From Natranaeroarchaeum aerophilus (lineage in GTDB: Archaea > Halobacteriota > Halobacteria > Halobacteriales > Natronoarchaeaceae): a stretch of 64,000 nt of DNA. The notes beneath the pieces were generated by a model. The model did not search any database and was not told where the DNA came from. It worked only from the letters and a program-made list of their open reading frames with translations. Each line of letters begins with the position of its first letter. The first letter of the stretch is position 1. A program made the position numbers and the translations under genes. The stretch lies in assembly GCF_023638055.1 (NCBI RefSeq), contig NZ_JAKRVY010000006.1, forward strand, positions 147,805-211,804, in the 5' to 3' direction. Below are positions 1 through 8,685 of the stretch, in pieces.

Positions 1-551
1 ACGACCGGTTCAGCCGTACCGCCAGCTACCAGTACGATCGGGAGGTCGAAACTGATCTGATCGGCGAGTTCGACTCCGAGGAACCCCAGCCAGTGAGCCC
101 GGACGACGACTCGGAACTGGGACTGCTCACAGAGGTCTCCGATCCCCTGTTCTATATCAACGAGACGAGCGGTGAATGGGGCGACGTCTCCGAGGAGGCG
201 ACGCCGATGGAGATCGATTTTGTCGCGTACAACCCCCAGCCGGTGCCGCTGACCGTCACACAGCTAGAGTACGAGATCACGATGAACGACGTGGTGGTCG
301 GGGGTGGCTCGACCGAGCGCGAGTACGTCATTGCACCCGACGCCGAGGAGACCGTCGAGACAGTCACCGTGATCGACAACGACAGCCTCGACGAGTGGTG
401 GGTGACACATCTGGAGAACGAACAGACCACCGAGCTGGAGATGCAGTTCTGGCTCACCGTCGAGGTGGGTGGGGAGACGTTCCAGGTACCCGTCGAGGCG
501 CTCGATCACGAGGAGACCATCGAGACGGATATCTTCGGCAACGAGACGTAG
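1..551 (+). CDS. C-terminal part of a WHy/LEA14-like domain protein (5' end outside window)
   Basis: The reading frame is open from the first bases of the window (frame beginning at base 3) to a TAG at 549-551, so this is the 3' part of a longer gene. A GTG at 93 could be used as a start, but the open frame upstream makes truncation by the window edge more likely. The visible protein has a beta-rich pattern with the phrase VDF/IDFVAYNPQPVPLTVTQLEYEI followed by alternating hydrophobic strands. That pattern fits a water-stress/hypersensitive-response (LEA14-type) domain, and many haloarchaeal members carry two of them. No membrane segment or signal is visible in this part. It converges with the PhoU-type gene, whose stop starts at the very next base. 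The family call is moderately secure and the function is unknown. Confidence 0.6.
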   Translation, partial: DRFSRTASYQYDREVETDLIGEFDSEEPQPVSPDDDSELGLLTEVSDPLFYINETSGEWGDVSEEATPMEIDFVAYNPQPVPLTVTQLEYEITMNDVVVGGGSTEREYVIAPDAEETVETVTVIDNDSLDEWWVTHLENEQTTELEMQFWLTVEVGGETFQVPVEALDHEETIETDIFGNET

Positions 552-1583
552 CTACTTGATCGTCGTGTGCTCGGACTCCTCGTTGAGCGCGAGATTCGCC
601 GCGATCTCGGCGGTGCGCATCGCGTGTTCGGCCGTCTGTTTGAGACTCACGAGCACTTCACGGACCTGCAGGAGGTCCTCGTTGTCCATCTCGGGCAGAT
701 CCGAGAGGATCTCCTGTTCGCGGTCGCCGATCTCGTGGAAGCGCTGTCTCGCCTCGATAGTCTTGTCGTAGTCGCGTTCGACCGCGCTCTCGACCGCGAG
801 TTCGGTAAGCTCGTCGACGTCGTCGGTGAACTCCCGGATCCGACGCACGGTATCGCTGTCGACGTGCAGTGAGTGGTCGTCGGTCTCCATAACGATCTCG
901 GCGATGTCCTCGGCGTTGTCGGCGGTCAGTTCGAGGTTCTTCGCGATCGACCGGTAGCCGATCAGCGGGAAGCCGTCGCCGAGTCCGACGGCCCGCGCGA
1001 GGTTGGGGTTCTGATACGAGGTGAAGATCAGCCGCAGGAGGAGAACGAAGATCTTGTTCGCCTGCCGCTCGCGGTTCAGCGCGCGCTGAGCGAGATCCGG
1101 GTTCCCGTGTGCGAGGGCTTTGACTGCCTCACCGCGCATGGTCGAGCCCGTCGATTCGAGCCGTTCCAGCAGGTTATCGAGCGTGAAATCCTCGGGATCG
1201 ACCGAACACCGGATCGCGATACTCTCGGGCGTTTCCTCGATCACGCCAAGGCCCATCAGCTGGGTCTCCGCGCGGTAGACCGCGTTGATGTGGTCGCTCG
1301 ACAGCGCGCCCTCGGTCTGGTCGATCCGGATGACGCGCCGGCCGAGGACGTACTGGGCCACGATCGCGCGTTCGACAGCATTCGCATCGAGATCGTCGGC
1401 CCTGATAATCGCCTCCGAGTCGTCGGTGTTTGCCGACTCCGAGAGCACTGTCAGGGTTCCTTTGCCGCTCATTCGCAGGGACACCTCGTCGCCTTTCTCG
1501 ACGTCGTGTTCGGCGGCCCATTCGGCGGGCAGGGTCATTGCAAGCGTCGACGGTCCGAGTCGTTGCACCTTACGCGTTTCCAT
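552..1583 (-). CDS. AbrB-PhoU phosphate uptake regulator
   Basis: The 343-residue protein starts with a SpoVT/AbrB-type swapped-hairpin DNA-binding domain (about residues 1-45, METRKVQRLGPSTLAMTLPA). Long helical segments with the repeated acidic helices of PhoU follow. This fusion is common in haloarchaea and is taken to be a phosphate-responsive transcription regulator that also touches phosphate transport, although no Pst genes lie in the window. The ATG at 1583 has no in-frame upstream alternative that would keep the AbrB domain intact. An AT-rich stretch on the upstream side (about 1610-1660) is the likely promoter. Its 3' end abuts the preceding convergent gene. The domain assignment is strong and the regulated genes are unknown. 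Confidence 0.85.
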   Translation of the reverse strand: METRKVQRLGPSTLAMTLPAEWAAEHDVEKGDEVSLRMSGKGTLTVLSESANTDDSEAIIRADDLDANAVERAIVAQYVLGRRVIRIDQTEGALSSDHINAVYRAETQLMGLGVIEETPESIAIRCSVDPEDFTLDNLLERLESTGSTMRGEAVKALAHGNPDLAQRALNRERQANKIFVLLLRLIFTSYQNPNLARAVGLGDGFPLIGYRSIAKNLELTADNAEDIAEIVMETDDHSLHVDSDTVRRIREFTDDVDELTELAVESAVERDYDKTIEARQRFHEIGDREQEILSDLPEMDNEDLLQVREVLVSLKQTAEHAMRTAEIAANLALNEESEHTTIK

Positions 1584-1692
1584 GCCCCCATATAACGTGG
1601 TGGGGACCTTAGTCTTATCTATATTTGAGACGTTGAGAAGAAGTCATAATATTCGCGCGTGAGTGATAATATGCGTGAATACACTCGCAGGG

Positions 1693-2793
1693 CTAGCGAA
1701 CCTGCATCATCCGCTGTTCGAACCGTCCCACACGGACTTTCGTCCACCCACTGAGGGCTTCGTCCGTCTCCTCGTCGCCCGTATCGACACGGAGTACGTC
1801 CAGCCCGTCCAGCTTTGCCTTTGAGGCCACGATCTCCACGTCACACCGGTTGAGTACGGTGGGGGAGATCTGATCGTTGCCACGACCGAACACGAACCCC
1901 TGCCCGCCAATCGGCGAGACGACAGCAACGTTTTGCTCGCCCAGCGCGTCGAGGATCTCGGCTTCGCTTGCATCCGTAACCAGCAACTCCCCTGCAGGCC
2001 CATCCTCGGACGCCGTTGCCCGCCAGACATCGACGCCAAGTGGGGATCCCGCAAAACCCAGTTCCCGCTTGATCGCGCCGACCGTACTTCCAGGGCCGAG
2101 GACGTAGGTCGTGCCCGGTATAACTGACGCCGCGAACCCGGCTGCAAGTGTTTCGACGCTGCCCCCGCCGATCTGTTTGCTTGCCTGTAGCTCGTCGGCG
2201 ACTGGCACGGGTCGCACAGCGCGTAACTCCGTCTCGACCGCACCGCCCCGATAGGCGTCCTCGTCGATGTCGTTTATTTCTCGGTCCTCGACACGGTCGA
2301 ACGTCGCCGCGATTCGCCCCGCGTCCCGCGGTGTCACGCCGAACACCGACGAGTAGACCTTGACGCCCGCGGGGACGCCGAGCATGGGCGTCTCGACGTC
2401 CGCCTCATCGAGGGCGTTCGCCACGTCGACCGCAGTACCGTCGCCGCCGACGAACAGCACGAGGTCGACCTCGCGGTCGACGAACGCCCGAACCGCTCTG
2501 TGGGTGTCTTCGGCGCTCGTCTCTCCGGGTACGCCCCCCGCCGGATCGGTCACCACGACGGGATCGAACCCTGCCTCGCGCACGGCGTCGGCTCCCATCA
2601 CCCCGCCTGCGGCAAACGCTTCGACCGATGAGTCGTGACGTGCGAGCGCGTCGAGCGCCGTGACTGCCCGATCGACCGCCCGCGGCTCGGCTCCGCGTTC
2701 GATCGCCTCCACGACTTTCCCGTCGGTTCCTTTGAGGCCAACGCGTCCGCCCATGCCAGCAACCGGATTCACGACGACGCCGATACGACGCAT
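1693..2793 (-). CDS. ATP-NAD kinase family protein (AcoX-like)
   Basis: The 366-residue protein begins MRRIGVVVNPVAGMGG, the N-terminal strand and loop of the NAD kinase/diacylglycerol kinase fold. It carries the nucleotide-binding motif VLFVGGDGTAVDVANA at about residue 110. The open frame extends 62 codons further upstream, but those residues are arginine-rich, overlap the neighbouring gene and do not look like protein. I therefore place the start at the ATG at 2793. Members of this archaeal branch are annotated as ATP-NAD kinases, but their real substrate is often untested. It follows the YihY-type gene on the same strand, 75 bases away. Family membership is strong and NAD phosphorylation is an inference. 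Confidence 0.85.
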   Translation of the reverse strand: MRRIGVVVNPVAGMGGRVGLKGTDGKVVEAIERGAEPRAVDRAVTALDALARHDSSVEAFAAGGVMGADAVREAGFDPVVVTDPAGGVPGETSAEDTHRAVRAFVDREVDLVLFVGGDGTAVDVANALDEADVETPMLGVPAGVKVYSSVFGVTPRDAGRIAATFDRVEDREINDIDEDAYRGGAVETELRAVRPVPVADELQASKQIGGGSVETLAAGFAASVIPGTTYVLGPGSTVGAIKRELGFAGSPLGVDVWRATASEDGPAGELLVTDASEAEILDALGEQNVAVVSPIGGQGFVFGRGNDQISPTVLNRCDVEIVASKAKLDGLDVLRVDTGDEETDEALSGWTKVRVGRFEQRMMQVR

Positions 2794-2867
2794 ACCTCGG
2801 TGTAGCGTGGCAACCAATAAAAGGGCGGCTGTCAGGTATTCGCAGCCAGCTACCGACCGGCTGTCGG

Positions 2868-3683
2868 TTACTCGGCGACCGCCGCGGACTCCGTCCCGAC
2901 CGTCGGCGTCGCCTCCTCGCTGAGGACGGCGTTCACGACAGCACCGAGCAGAATCAGGATCGCGCCGAAATATAGCCACGTCAGGAAGAGCAAGACACCG
3001 CCGAGTAGCCCGTACGCCTCGAAGTTCGCGGCGTAGGCAGTGTAGATCTGGAAACCGATCTGCAGGCCGATCCAGCCGACGGCAGCCACGACAGTGCCGG
3101 GCAGTGCCCGCCGGACGGTCATCCCCGTGGGCGGCATCACGTAGTACAGCGGCAGAAACACGACCATCAGGCCGAGTATCAGGGCGAGCCAGCCGAATAC
3201 GTCGATGAAGGGAAGGTCGACGACAGTCGGTCGACGGATGAGCGCCCCCACGCCGACCATGACGACGACCCCCAGCCCGACCAGCAGGAGGACTGTTAGC
3301 CCGTTCCGGATCTGGCGCGGCAGGGTGGTCATCACATCCGGTTCGTAGATCCGGTCGAACGCCATATCGACCGCGCGGATCACCTTGATCGCCGACCAGG
3401 TCAGCCCGAGCAGGCCGACGATCGACGCCCCTGCCCGACCCTGTGGGTTCCCAACGGCGTCGCTGACGAGTTCTTCGCCCGACGAGGAGAGGTGCTGCTC
3501 GACCACCGCGACGATCCGCTCGGCGAAGGCCTCGCCGCCGACGAGTGAACCGATCGACAGCGTCAACAGTAGTAACGGGACGATCGAAAAGAAGGCGTAG
3601 TAGGCGATACTGGCGGCCAGAAACGTGACGTTGTCCTCGCTCACACGATCGATCACGAGGCGTGCGGTCGCCTGCGCGTCCAT
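2868..3683 (-). CDS. YihY/virulence factor BrkB family membrane protein
   Basis: This is a 271-residue integral membrane protein. Near the N-terminus is the family hallmark AASIAYYAFFSIVPLLLLTLS (about residues 24-44), and five further hydrophobic segments follow. The spacing and total length match the YihY/BrkB family, once misnamed RNase BN. The family is thought to form a membrane transporter or pore, but its substrate is not established. It reads in the same direction as the ATP-NAD kinase homologue downstream and may share a transcript with it. The start ATG at 3683 leaves a short cytoplasmic helix (MDAQATARLVIDRVSEDNV) before the first membrane span. Nothing is unusual in the sequence. 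Confidence 0.85.
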   Translation of the reverse strand: MDAQATARLVIDRVSEDNVTFLAASIAYYAFFSIVPLLLLTLSIGSLVGGEAFAERIVAVVEQHLSSSGEELVSDAVGNPQGRAGASIVGLLGLTWSAIKVIRAVDMAFDRIYEPDVMTTLPRQIRNGLTVLLLVGLGVVVMVGVGALIRRPTVVDLPFIDVFGWLALILGLMVVFLPLYYVMPPTGMTVRRALPGTVVAAVGWIGLQIGFQIYTAYAANFEAYGLLGGVLLFLTWLYFGAILILLGAVVNAVLSEEATPTVGTESAAVAE

Positions 3684-3770
3684 AGGTCCCGTACGTGCTC
3701 GCGGCTTAGTAAACCAGAGGCCCCAGAATGCTTCTCAAAGTTTAAGAGACCACGCTGGAAACACGAGCCT

Positions 3771-3881
3771 ATGAACCCGATGCCTCTCGAAACCGCACTG
3801 CCAATGTGGGAAGCCAGTCTCGTCGTCCTCGGCGGAAGTATCCTGCTCACGCTCGCGTGGCTGTTCTTCCTGTACCGATAA
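3771..3881 (+). CDS. Small single-span membrane protein (36 residues)
   Basis: A 36-codon frame starts at ATG 3771 and ends at TAA 3879-3881. It encodes MNPMPLETALPMWEAS, then a clean hydrophobic span (LVVLGGSILLTLAWLFFLYR) ending in a single basic residue. It sits alone between two minus-strand genes, so it is not a shadow of either. An AT-rich stretch at 3736-3746 (TCAAAGTTTAAG) lies about 27 bases before the ATG, as expected for a leaderless haloarchaeal promoter. I do not recognise a family. Promoter spacing and the ideal membrane helix are the arguments that it is real; no homology was available. Confidence 0.6.
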   Translation: MNPMPLETALPMWEASLVVLGGSILLTLAWLFFLYR

Positions 3882-3885
3882 CTCG

Positions 3886-4590
3886 CTACTCGTTTTCTTC
3901 GACCCGAACGTCGACACGCTCGCGGAGCCATCCGGCCGCCGACTCGACTGCAGCGATGTCGGTGCCTGTCAGCTTGATGCGGACGTACTCGCCGGGATAG
4001 ACGCCGACACCGACGTCGAACCCCTCGCGTAGCTCCTCGATCCGATCGAGGAGGGCGCTTTCCGGCTCGTCGATCGAGACGGTCTCGGCGTACCGGTCCT
4101 CGCCGACGAACTCGGCGGCGATCGACTCGAACATTCCCTTCATTTCGGCGGGCACGCCCGGCAGGACGTACACCTCGTCGTCGACGACACAGCCCGGCGC
4201 GACCCCGACATCGTTGTGCAGCGGGCGCGCACCGGCCGGAATGTGACTCGTGCCCTCGGTGAGATCGTCGCGAGCGTAGCCGCCCTCCTCGACGATCCAC
4301 TCCAGAGCCTCCTCGTTCGGTTCGACTGACCGACCGTACGCGGCTGCAACAGCCTCCATCGTCTTGTCGTCGTGGGTCGGCCCGAGTCCACCGGTGACGA
4401 GCACGGCGTCGTACTCGACGCGGTACTCGTTGACCACGCGGGCGATCTCGCCGACACGATCCGGGACGACGGCGATCCGCCCGACGTCGACGCCGCGCTC
4501 GTCGAGGCGCGCGCAGATCCAGGTCGCGTTCGTGTTCGTCGTGTCACCCGTCAGTATCTCGTCACCGACGTTGACCAGCGCGACGTGCAT
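3886..4590 (-). CDS. CinA-like molybdopterin-binding domain protein
   Basis: The 234-residue protein has the MoaB/Mog fold signature at its N-terminus (NVGDEILTGDTTNTN, residues 7-21) and the loop VTGGLGPTHDDKTMEA at about residues 65-80. This is the arrangement of the N-terminal domain of CinA. It lacks the C-terminal nicotinamide-nucleotide amidase domain of full-length bacterial CinA, as is usual for haloarchaeal versions. It may act in pyridine nucleotide repair or cofactor metabolism, but the archaeal activity is not settled. Upstream, on the side from which it would be transcribed, lies a set of three 22-bp repeats that could control it. Confidence 0.8.
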   Translation of the reverse strand: MHVALVNVGDEILTGDTTNTNATWICARLDERGVDVGRIAVVPDRVGEIARVVNEYRVEYDAVLVTGGLGPTHDDKTMEAVAAAYGRSVEPNEEALEWIVEEGGYARDDLTEGTSHIPAGARPLHNDVGVAPGCVVDDEVYVLPGVPAEMKGMFESIAAEFVGEDRYAETVSIDEPESALLDRIEELREGFDVGVGVYPGEYVRIKLTGTDIAAVESAAGWLRERVDVRVEENE

Positions 4591-4680
4591 ACCCGGTCGT
4601 TACGGCGTCGAGAATAAAAACGCGCCGGGAGCCGATCGGTGATGCCCCCTTCCTCCAACACTTCGAACTGTGAAGCGTAA

Positions 4681-4746
4681 TACTACAGATTTTGTAGTGT
4701 ATTACTACATATATTGAAGTATACTACTACAGATTTCGAAGTCAGT
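4681..4746. repeat. Three tandem 22-bp TACTACA units, possible operator
   Basis: TACTACA occurs at 4681-4687, 4703-4709 and 4725-4731, exactly 22 bases apart. Each copy is followed by a degenerate AT-rich core and a (T/C)G(T/A)AGT half-site. Each unit is therefore an imperfect dyad of the form ACTAC-N-GTAGT, most clearly in the first unit. TACTACAGATTT is perfectly repeated at 4681-4692 and 4725-4736. The block lies between the stop of the acyl-CoA dehydrogenase gene and the start of the CinA-like gene, both on the minus strand. Two helical turns of spacing suggest cooperative protein binding on one face of the DNA. The function is inferred only from pattern and position. Confidence 0.5.
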
Positions 4747-6583
4747 CGTCAGCCGCTGTCGGTGACTCCCTGTCGACCGCCAGATCCGCCGGATCGACGG
4801 TCGAACACCGGACGATCGGATCGAACTGCTCGATCGCGAACCGGTCGCCACTCGTAATCCCACGGGCATCGCGTGATGTCAGTTGTCGGTCGACGAACCG
4901 CCGAGCGACCAGGGCCAGACGGCCATCACCCGCTTCGATCTCGGCCTGGGCTTCCGCAAGGAGCAGACTCGCGGTGAACACGTCGAAGGCATAGTGGGCG
5001 AACCGTTTGGCCGAGAGCTGTGCGTACTCGCCGTCCTCCGTCGCGAGCGTGGCTACCGCGGCGGTGAGGTCGTGGAACTCCTCGGTAACGGTCTCGACGG
5101 CCTCTGCAAGCCCCGGATGGGAGACGCTGTCGAGACGCTCCTGGACGGCGACGGCGAAGGGGTCGAACGCGTCCTCCCGATCGAGCGCGCGCAGTACGTC
5201 CAGCGAGAGGATGTTCTCCGTGCCCTCCCAGATCGGCAGGACCTGCGCGTCCCGGAGCAGTCGGTGGGTGACGAACTCGTTGACGTAGCCGTTCCCACCC
5301 TGAATCTCCATGCCGTAGGAGGCTGTTTCGACCGCCATTCGTCCCGTCCGGAGCTTCGCGATGGGTGTGAGGAGGCGCATGAGCCGATACGCCTCGTCGG
5401 CCGACTCTCCAGCCCGCTCCGCGGCGACGTGTTCGGAGAACAGCCGCGCCGTCTCGAAGGTAAAGGCGGTCGCCGCCTCGTGATCGACAGCCATATCGAC
5501 GAGATCCTCGCGCATCAGCGGGTACTGGTCGATCGTCTCGCCAAAGGCCTCGCGGTTCACCGCCTTCACTTTGCTCTCTAACAGGACACGGCCCATGATC
5601 CCGCAGGCCGCCGCAGCGTTCGAGAGCCGTTCGAGGTTGAGCATCTGTGCCATCTGCTTGAACCCGTTTTCGGCCTCGCCCACGAGATACGCCTTCGTGT
5701 CCTCGAACTCGACCTCACCCGTCGGTACGCTGATCGTACCGAGCTTGTCCTTCAATCGCCGGTAGCGCTGGTGATTGAGGCCGCGGTCTACAGTGGCATC
5801 CGCCCGTTCGGCGCGGCGTTCCTTGGTCAGGACGCCCTCGTGTGGGTCGCCGTGCGGGACGAGAAACATCGAGAGCCCCGCCGTCCCCTCGGGTGCGTCC
5901 TCGGCTCGGGCGAGCGCGAGCGTCCCCTCGGCGTCGATGTTGGAACAGAACCATTTCTCGCCGGTGAGCCGCCAGCAGTCAGCCTGGTCGTCGTATGTGG
6001 CCGTCGTCTCGGTCGCCCCAACATCACTGCCGCCCTGTTCCTCGGTGAGAAACATCGCCCCCTCGATCAGCTCGTCGTACTCGCGGCTGGTCAGCGCCGC
6101 GAAGTACTCGTCGAGCTCGCCGTTGTCGAACCGTTCGAGCACCAGCGCCGCGCCGCCGGTCATCGCGACCGGACAGGCGAGCCCTGGATCGCTGTAGGAG
6201 AGGAGATAGAGCAGACCGAGGTTGTGGCTCATCGGCATCGGCTCGGAGCGGCCCGGCGGAGCGCGGAAGACGTCGGCGATGACTCCGGAACCGTAGGCCA
6301 ACCGCTCGTTCTCGAACTGCTCTGTGACGTACTCGACGCGATTGCACAGGCTGCCGTACCTGTCGTGGGTGCGCAGTTCCGGGCCGTGGTCGTCGACGTA
6401 GTCCGCGGTATCCGCGATGACGTGACCCGATGCCGCGCCAAAGGCGGAGAGCCGGGGTTCGGCCCACTCGAACTCGTCGTCCTCGTAGACGCGCGCCAGT
6501 TCACGCCGAAGCGTCCGGTCGAGTTGCCAGTAGTTGACGCCACGCCCTCGGTCGTACTCGCTGTAATCGTACCCGTTGGTCAT
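4742..6583 (-). CDS. AidB-like acyl-CoA dehydrogenase family protein
   Basis: At 613 residues this is longer than a standard acyl-CoA dehydrogenase (about 380) and fits the AidB branch. It carries the family motif FLTEEQGGSDVGATETTA (about residues 177-194), the FAD/substrate strand LTGEKWFCSNIDAEGTLALA and the C-terminal signature IQGGNGYVNEFVTHRLLRDAQVLPIWEGTENI. AidB proteins are FAD-binding, protect DNA during alkylation stress in E. coli and have weak isovaleryl-CoA dehydrogenase activity. Which role applies here is not shown. It is transcribed alone, with AT-rich sequence upstream of the ATG at 6583. Three 22-bp repeats overlap its 3' end. Confidence 0.85.
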   Translation of the reverse strand: MTNGYDYSEYDRGRGVNYWQLDRTLRRELARVYEDDEFEWAEPRLSAFGAASGHVIADTADYVDDHGPELRTHDRYGSLCNRVEYVTEQFENERLAYGSGVIADVFRAPPGRSEPMPMSHNLGLLYLLSYSDPGLACPVAMTGGAALVLERFDNGELDEYFAALTSREYDELIEGAMFLTEEQGGSDVGATETTATYDDQADCWRLTGEKWFCSNIDAEGTLALARAEDAPEGTAGLSMFLVPHGDPHEGVLTKERRAERADATVDRGLNHQRYRRLKDKLGTISVPTGEVEFEDTKAYLVGEAENGFKQMAQMLNLERLSNAAAACGIMGRVLLESKVKAVNREAFGETIDQYPLMREDLVDMAVDHEAATAFTFETARLFSEHVAAERAGESADEAYRLMRLLTPIAKLRTGRMAVETASYGMEIQGGNGYVNEFVTHRLLRDAQVLPIWEGTENILSLDVLRALDREDAFDPFAVAVQERLDSVSHPGLAEAVETVTEEFHDLTAAVATLATEDGEYAQLSAKRFAHYAFDVFTASLLLAEAQAEIEAGDGRLALVARRFVDRQLTSRDARGITSGDRFAIEQFDPIVRCSTVDPADLAVDRESPTAADD

Positions 6584-6646
6584 GCGCCAGTATTGTTAAC
6601 GAACGATAATAACAGTATCCGACGTGGTGGCCGTGGACGGGTCGCG

Positions 6647-7417
6647 CTATCCCATCCCCGGCGGTGGCTCGTCGTCGTCGAACTCGTCGGGCTGTTCGAC
6701 GTTCAGGCCCATCTCCTCGCGTTTCTCCTGGATCGCCTCGATCTGACGTTTCCAGTAGACGTAGCCCCCGAGCGCGACCAGTGAGAAGACCGCAACCGAT
6801 CCCCAGAAGATGTACTGGTTCCGTTCGAGGTAGAACTGCACGGAGAGCGAGGAGCTAACCGAGTCCCAGACGATGTGGGTCCGGCCATCGATCTCCTGAC
6901 TCTCGCCACTCCGCGGGCTGATGTGGCCGATCAGGAAGTCACTCGCCGCGTAGCCTTCCGGGAGGATCACTCGATAGGAGCCGGAGACGTAGGCCGGTTG
7001 GCTCAGCTGTTTGGACTGGGTACTGGACGTGAAGGCAAGCTGTCCCTCCTCGTCGTCCGGGAGGTGAATGACGGTGCTGTCGTCGCCGTAGTCGACGTCG
7101 AGATCGGAGCCGTTGATGAACTCACCGTCGGCCGAGCGGTACTGGACCGCACGGATCTGGACCGGGCTATCGGTCGTGATGCCACGCTGATACAGCGTCA
7201 GTCGATCCTGTCCCGAGACGTTGTAGACCGCGCGATACTCGGTGTCGCTGATGAAGCCGCCGGGCTCGTAGATATCGATCACGACGTCTTCCTCGGTCTC
7301 CCAGTCGTACTCGGCCTCCTCGTCGAGCTGTTCGTCGGAGATGCCGCCGCCGAGACACCCGGCGGTAACGGCGAGCAGGGCAACAGCCACGGTGGCGACG
7401 AGCAGACGCGTGTTCAT
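6647..7417 (-). CDS. DUF5803-type lipoprotein, membrane-anchored at both ends
   Basis: The 256-residue protein begins with a signal peptide and lipobox (LLAVTAGCLGGG, cysteine about residue 21). An extracytoplasmic beta-rich region follows, then a second hydrophobic segment near residues 205-222 (YIFWGSVAVFSLVALGGYVYW), and it ends with a short acidic, proline-rich cytoplasmic tail. It is the last gene of the tfe-DUF2110 cluster, 18 bases after the DUF2110 gene, and this order is seen in other haloarchaea. The family has no known function. Genomic pairing with a basal transcription factor probably reflects a shared transcript rather than a shared job. Confidence 0.75.
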   Translation of the reverse strand: MNTRLLVATVAVALLAVTAGCLGGGISDEQLDEEAEYDWETEEDVVIDIYEPGGFISDTEYRAVYNVSGQDRLTLYQRGITTDSPVQIRAVQYRSADGEFINGSDLDVDYGDDSTVIHLPDDEEGQLAFTSSTQSKQLSQPAYVSGSYRVILPEGYAASDFLIGHISPRSGESQEIDGRTHIVWDSVSSSLSVQFYLERNQYIFWGSVAVFSLVALGGYVYWKRQIEAIQEKREEMGLNVEQPDEFDDDEPPPGMG

Positions 7418-7435
7418 GTGGTGGAAGGCGGGCGA

Positions 7436-8104
7436 TCAGGGGACGACTGCCCGGAGTTCGGCGGGCAGATACTGGCCGATGCTGGCGATCAGTCCCGGTG
7501 GATCGGTCGATTCCGGACAGACGATGCTCTGTTCGAGCAGGCCGAGCCGCTCGACGGTGATGATGTCCTGTGCGTGCCCGGCGCGGTTGACTGTCGCCCG
7601 GACCTCGGCGCGGGTCGCGCTGTTGACGTTGACCCGCCCGTCGCCGCGGGTCCACTCGTAGAGGCGGTCGATCTCCGCGTCGGCGAGGCGGGAACCGTCC
7701 GGATCGTAGACAAAGCGCATGGGCATGTGCTGGACGAGCCCGAACCGTTCGACGATCTGGTCGGGGCTGCCACGGCCGAGATCGAGTTCGGACGCCGGGA
7801 TCAGGACCTCGCGTCCGGCGTCGAGCACGAACCCGTCGTCAGTCCACCCTTCGAGCGTGCCGACGTAGGTCTCACCGGACTCGAACTGGTCGGTGACCGC
7901 TCCCCATTCCTCGGTGAGGAGGTTCCGGGCAGCCACGGCGTCCGGCCCCTCGATCGTAACCGAGGGGAAGTCGTCGTGGCGAATGCCGATGTCGAACTCG
8001 ACGTCGAGATCGCCGATATCGTTGTTGACGAGCGAGCGCAGCGAGCCCTGTGCGCGATCGCGCGCGTCACCGCCGATATACAGCTTCGTTGCGAGAACGA
8101 CCAT
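7436..8104 (-). CDS. DUF2110 family protein
   Basis: The 222-residue protein starts MVVLATKLYIGGDARDRA. The ATG at 8104 overlaps the TGA of the transcription factor E gene in the ATGA arrangement, which decides this start over an upstream extension. The C-terminal third contains VNVNSATRAEVRATVNRAGHAQDII, which looks like a helix-hairpin-helix-like nucleic-acid contact. DUF2110 proteins are archaeal and almost always follow tfe. The coupling suggests a role near transcription or RNA, but this is inference. No catalytic motif is recognised. Confidence 0.8.
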   Translation of the reverse strand: MVVLATKLYIGGDARDRAQGSLRSLVNNDIGDLDVEFDIGIRHDDFPSVTIEGPDAVAARNLLTEEWGAVTDQFESGETYVGTLEGWTDDGFVLDAGREVLIPASELDLGRGSPDQIVERFGLVQHMPMRFVYDPDGSRLADAEIDRLYEWTRGDGRVNVNSATRAEVRATVNRAGHAQDIITVERLGLLEQSIVCPESTDPPGLIASIGQYLPAELRAVVP

Positions 8105-8634
8105 CAGACCTCGACCTCGTTGTCGAGGTTGAGTTCGTCCCGCAGGTTCTCCAGACGTCGATCCATCGCATCGACGAGATGGGTGTTCTCCATCGCCTCG
8201 ACGGGGGAGCCACACTCGGGACACTCGAAGCCAAAGTCCATCGCCTCGCCGAACTCGAAGCGGATCGAACAGACCTCACAGAGATAGAACTCGTGGTTTC
8301 GCTCGTACTCCCGGCGCTCGTCCAGTGCCTCGTACAGCCGGTGCATCTCCGCTTCCAGATTCTCGGGGATGTTCTCGTACTCGAAGGTCCACAGGTAAGT
8401 CAGCCAGCCGGAATCCTCGTCACGGAGCCGTCGATACGTCGCCAGGTCATTCTCGTAGAGAATAAACAGCGCCCGGCGGACGTCGTTGAGTTCCATGTCG
8501 AGTTCCTCGGCCAGTTCCTCGTCAGTTACCTCGCCGTCCGGGGGGGCCGCCGCGACCGGCATTCCCTTCGGACCGACGAGCTCGTGCAAGTACTTCTGGA
8601 TGACGGGATCCTCGAGGAGCTCCTCAAAAGCCAT
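8104..8634 (-). CDS. tfe: Transcription initiation factor E (TFE alpha)
   Basis: The 176-residue protein has an N-terminal winged-helix domain (MAFEELLEDPVIQKYLHELVG through the ELAEELDMELNDVRRALFIL helices). A C-terminal zinc ribbon has the paired motifs CEVC and CPECGSP about 19 residues apart. This is the archaeal homologue of the alpha subunit of TFIIE, which helps RNA polymerase open and hold the promoter. I start it at ATG 8634 because the frame upstream is not conserved in type and the family begins MAFEELL. It leads a three-gene operon with DUF2110 (4-base overlap) and the DUF5803 lipoprotein. Confidence 0.95.
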   Translation of the reverse strand: MAFEELLEDPVIQKYLHELVGPKGMPVAAAPPDGEVTDEELAEELDMELNDVRRALFILYENDLATYRRLRDEDSGWLTYLWTFEYENIPENLEAEMHRLYEALDERREYERNHEFYLCEVCSIRFEFGEAMDFGFECPECGSPVEAMENTHLVDAMDRRLENLRDELNLDNEVEV

Positions 8635-8685
8635 TGTTACCGGTAAAAAGGCCCGTGCGTTTAAAAGTGCTGTTGTCGACACTCG

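Noticed and set aside
5771..6784. Plus-strand frame of 337 codons opposite the acyl-CoA dehydrogenase gene
   Set aside because: Antisense shadow of a strongly supported gene; composition is that of complemented codons.
6875..8287. Plus-strand frame of 470 codons opposite tfe, DUF2110 and DUF5803 genes
   Set aside because: Runs across three recognised genes on the other strand, has no domain, and long antisense frames are expected at this GC.
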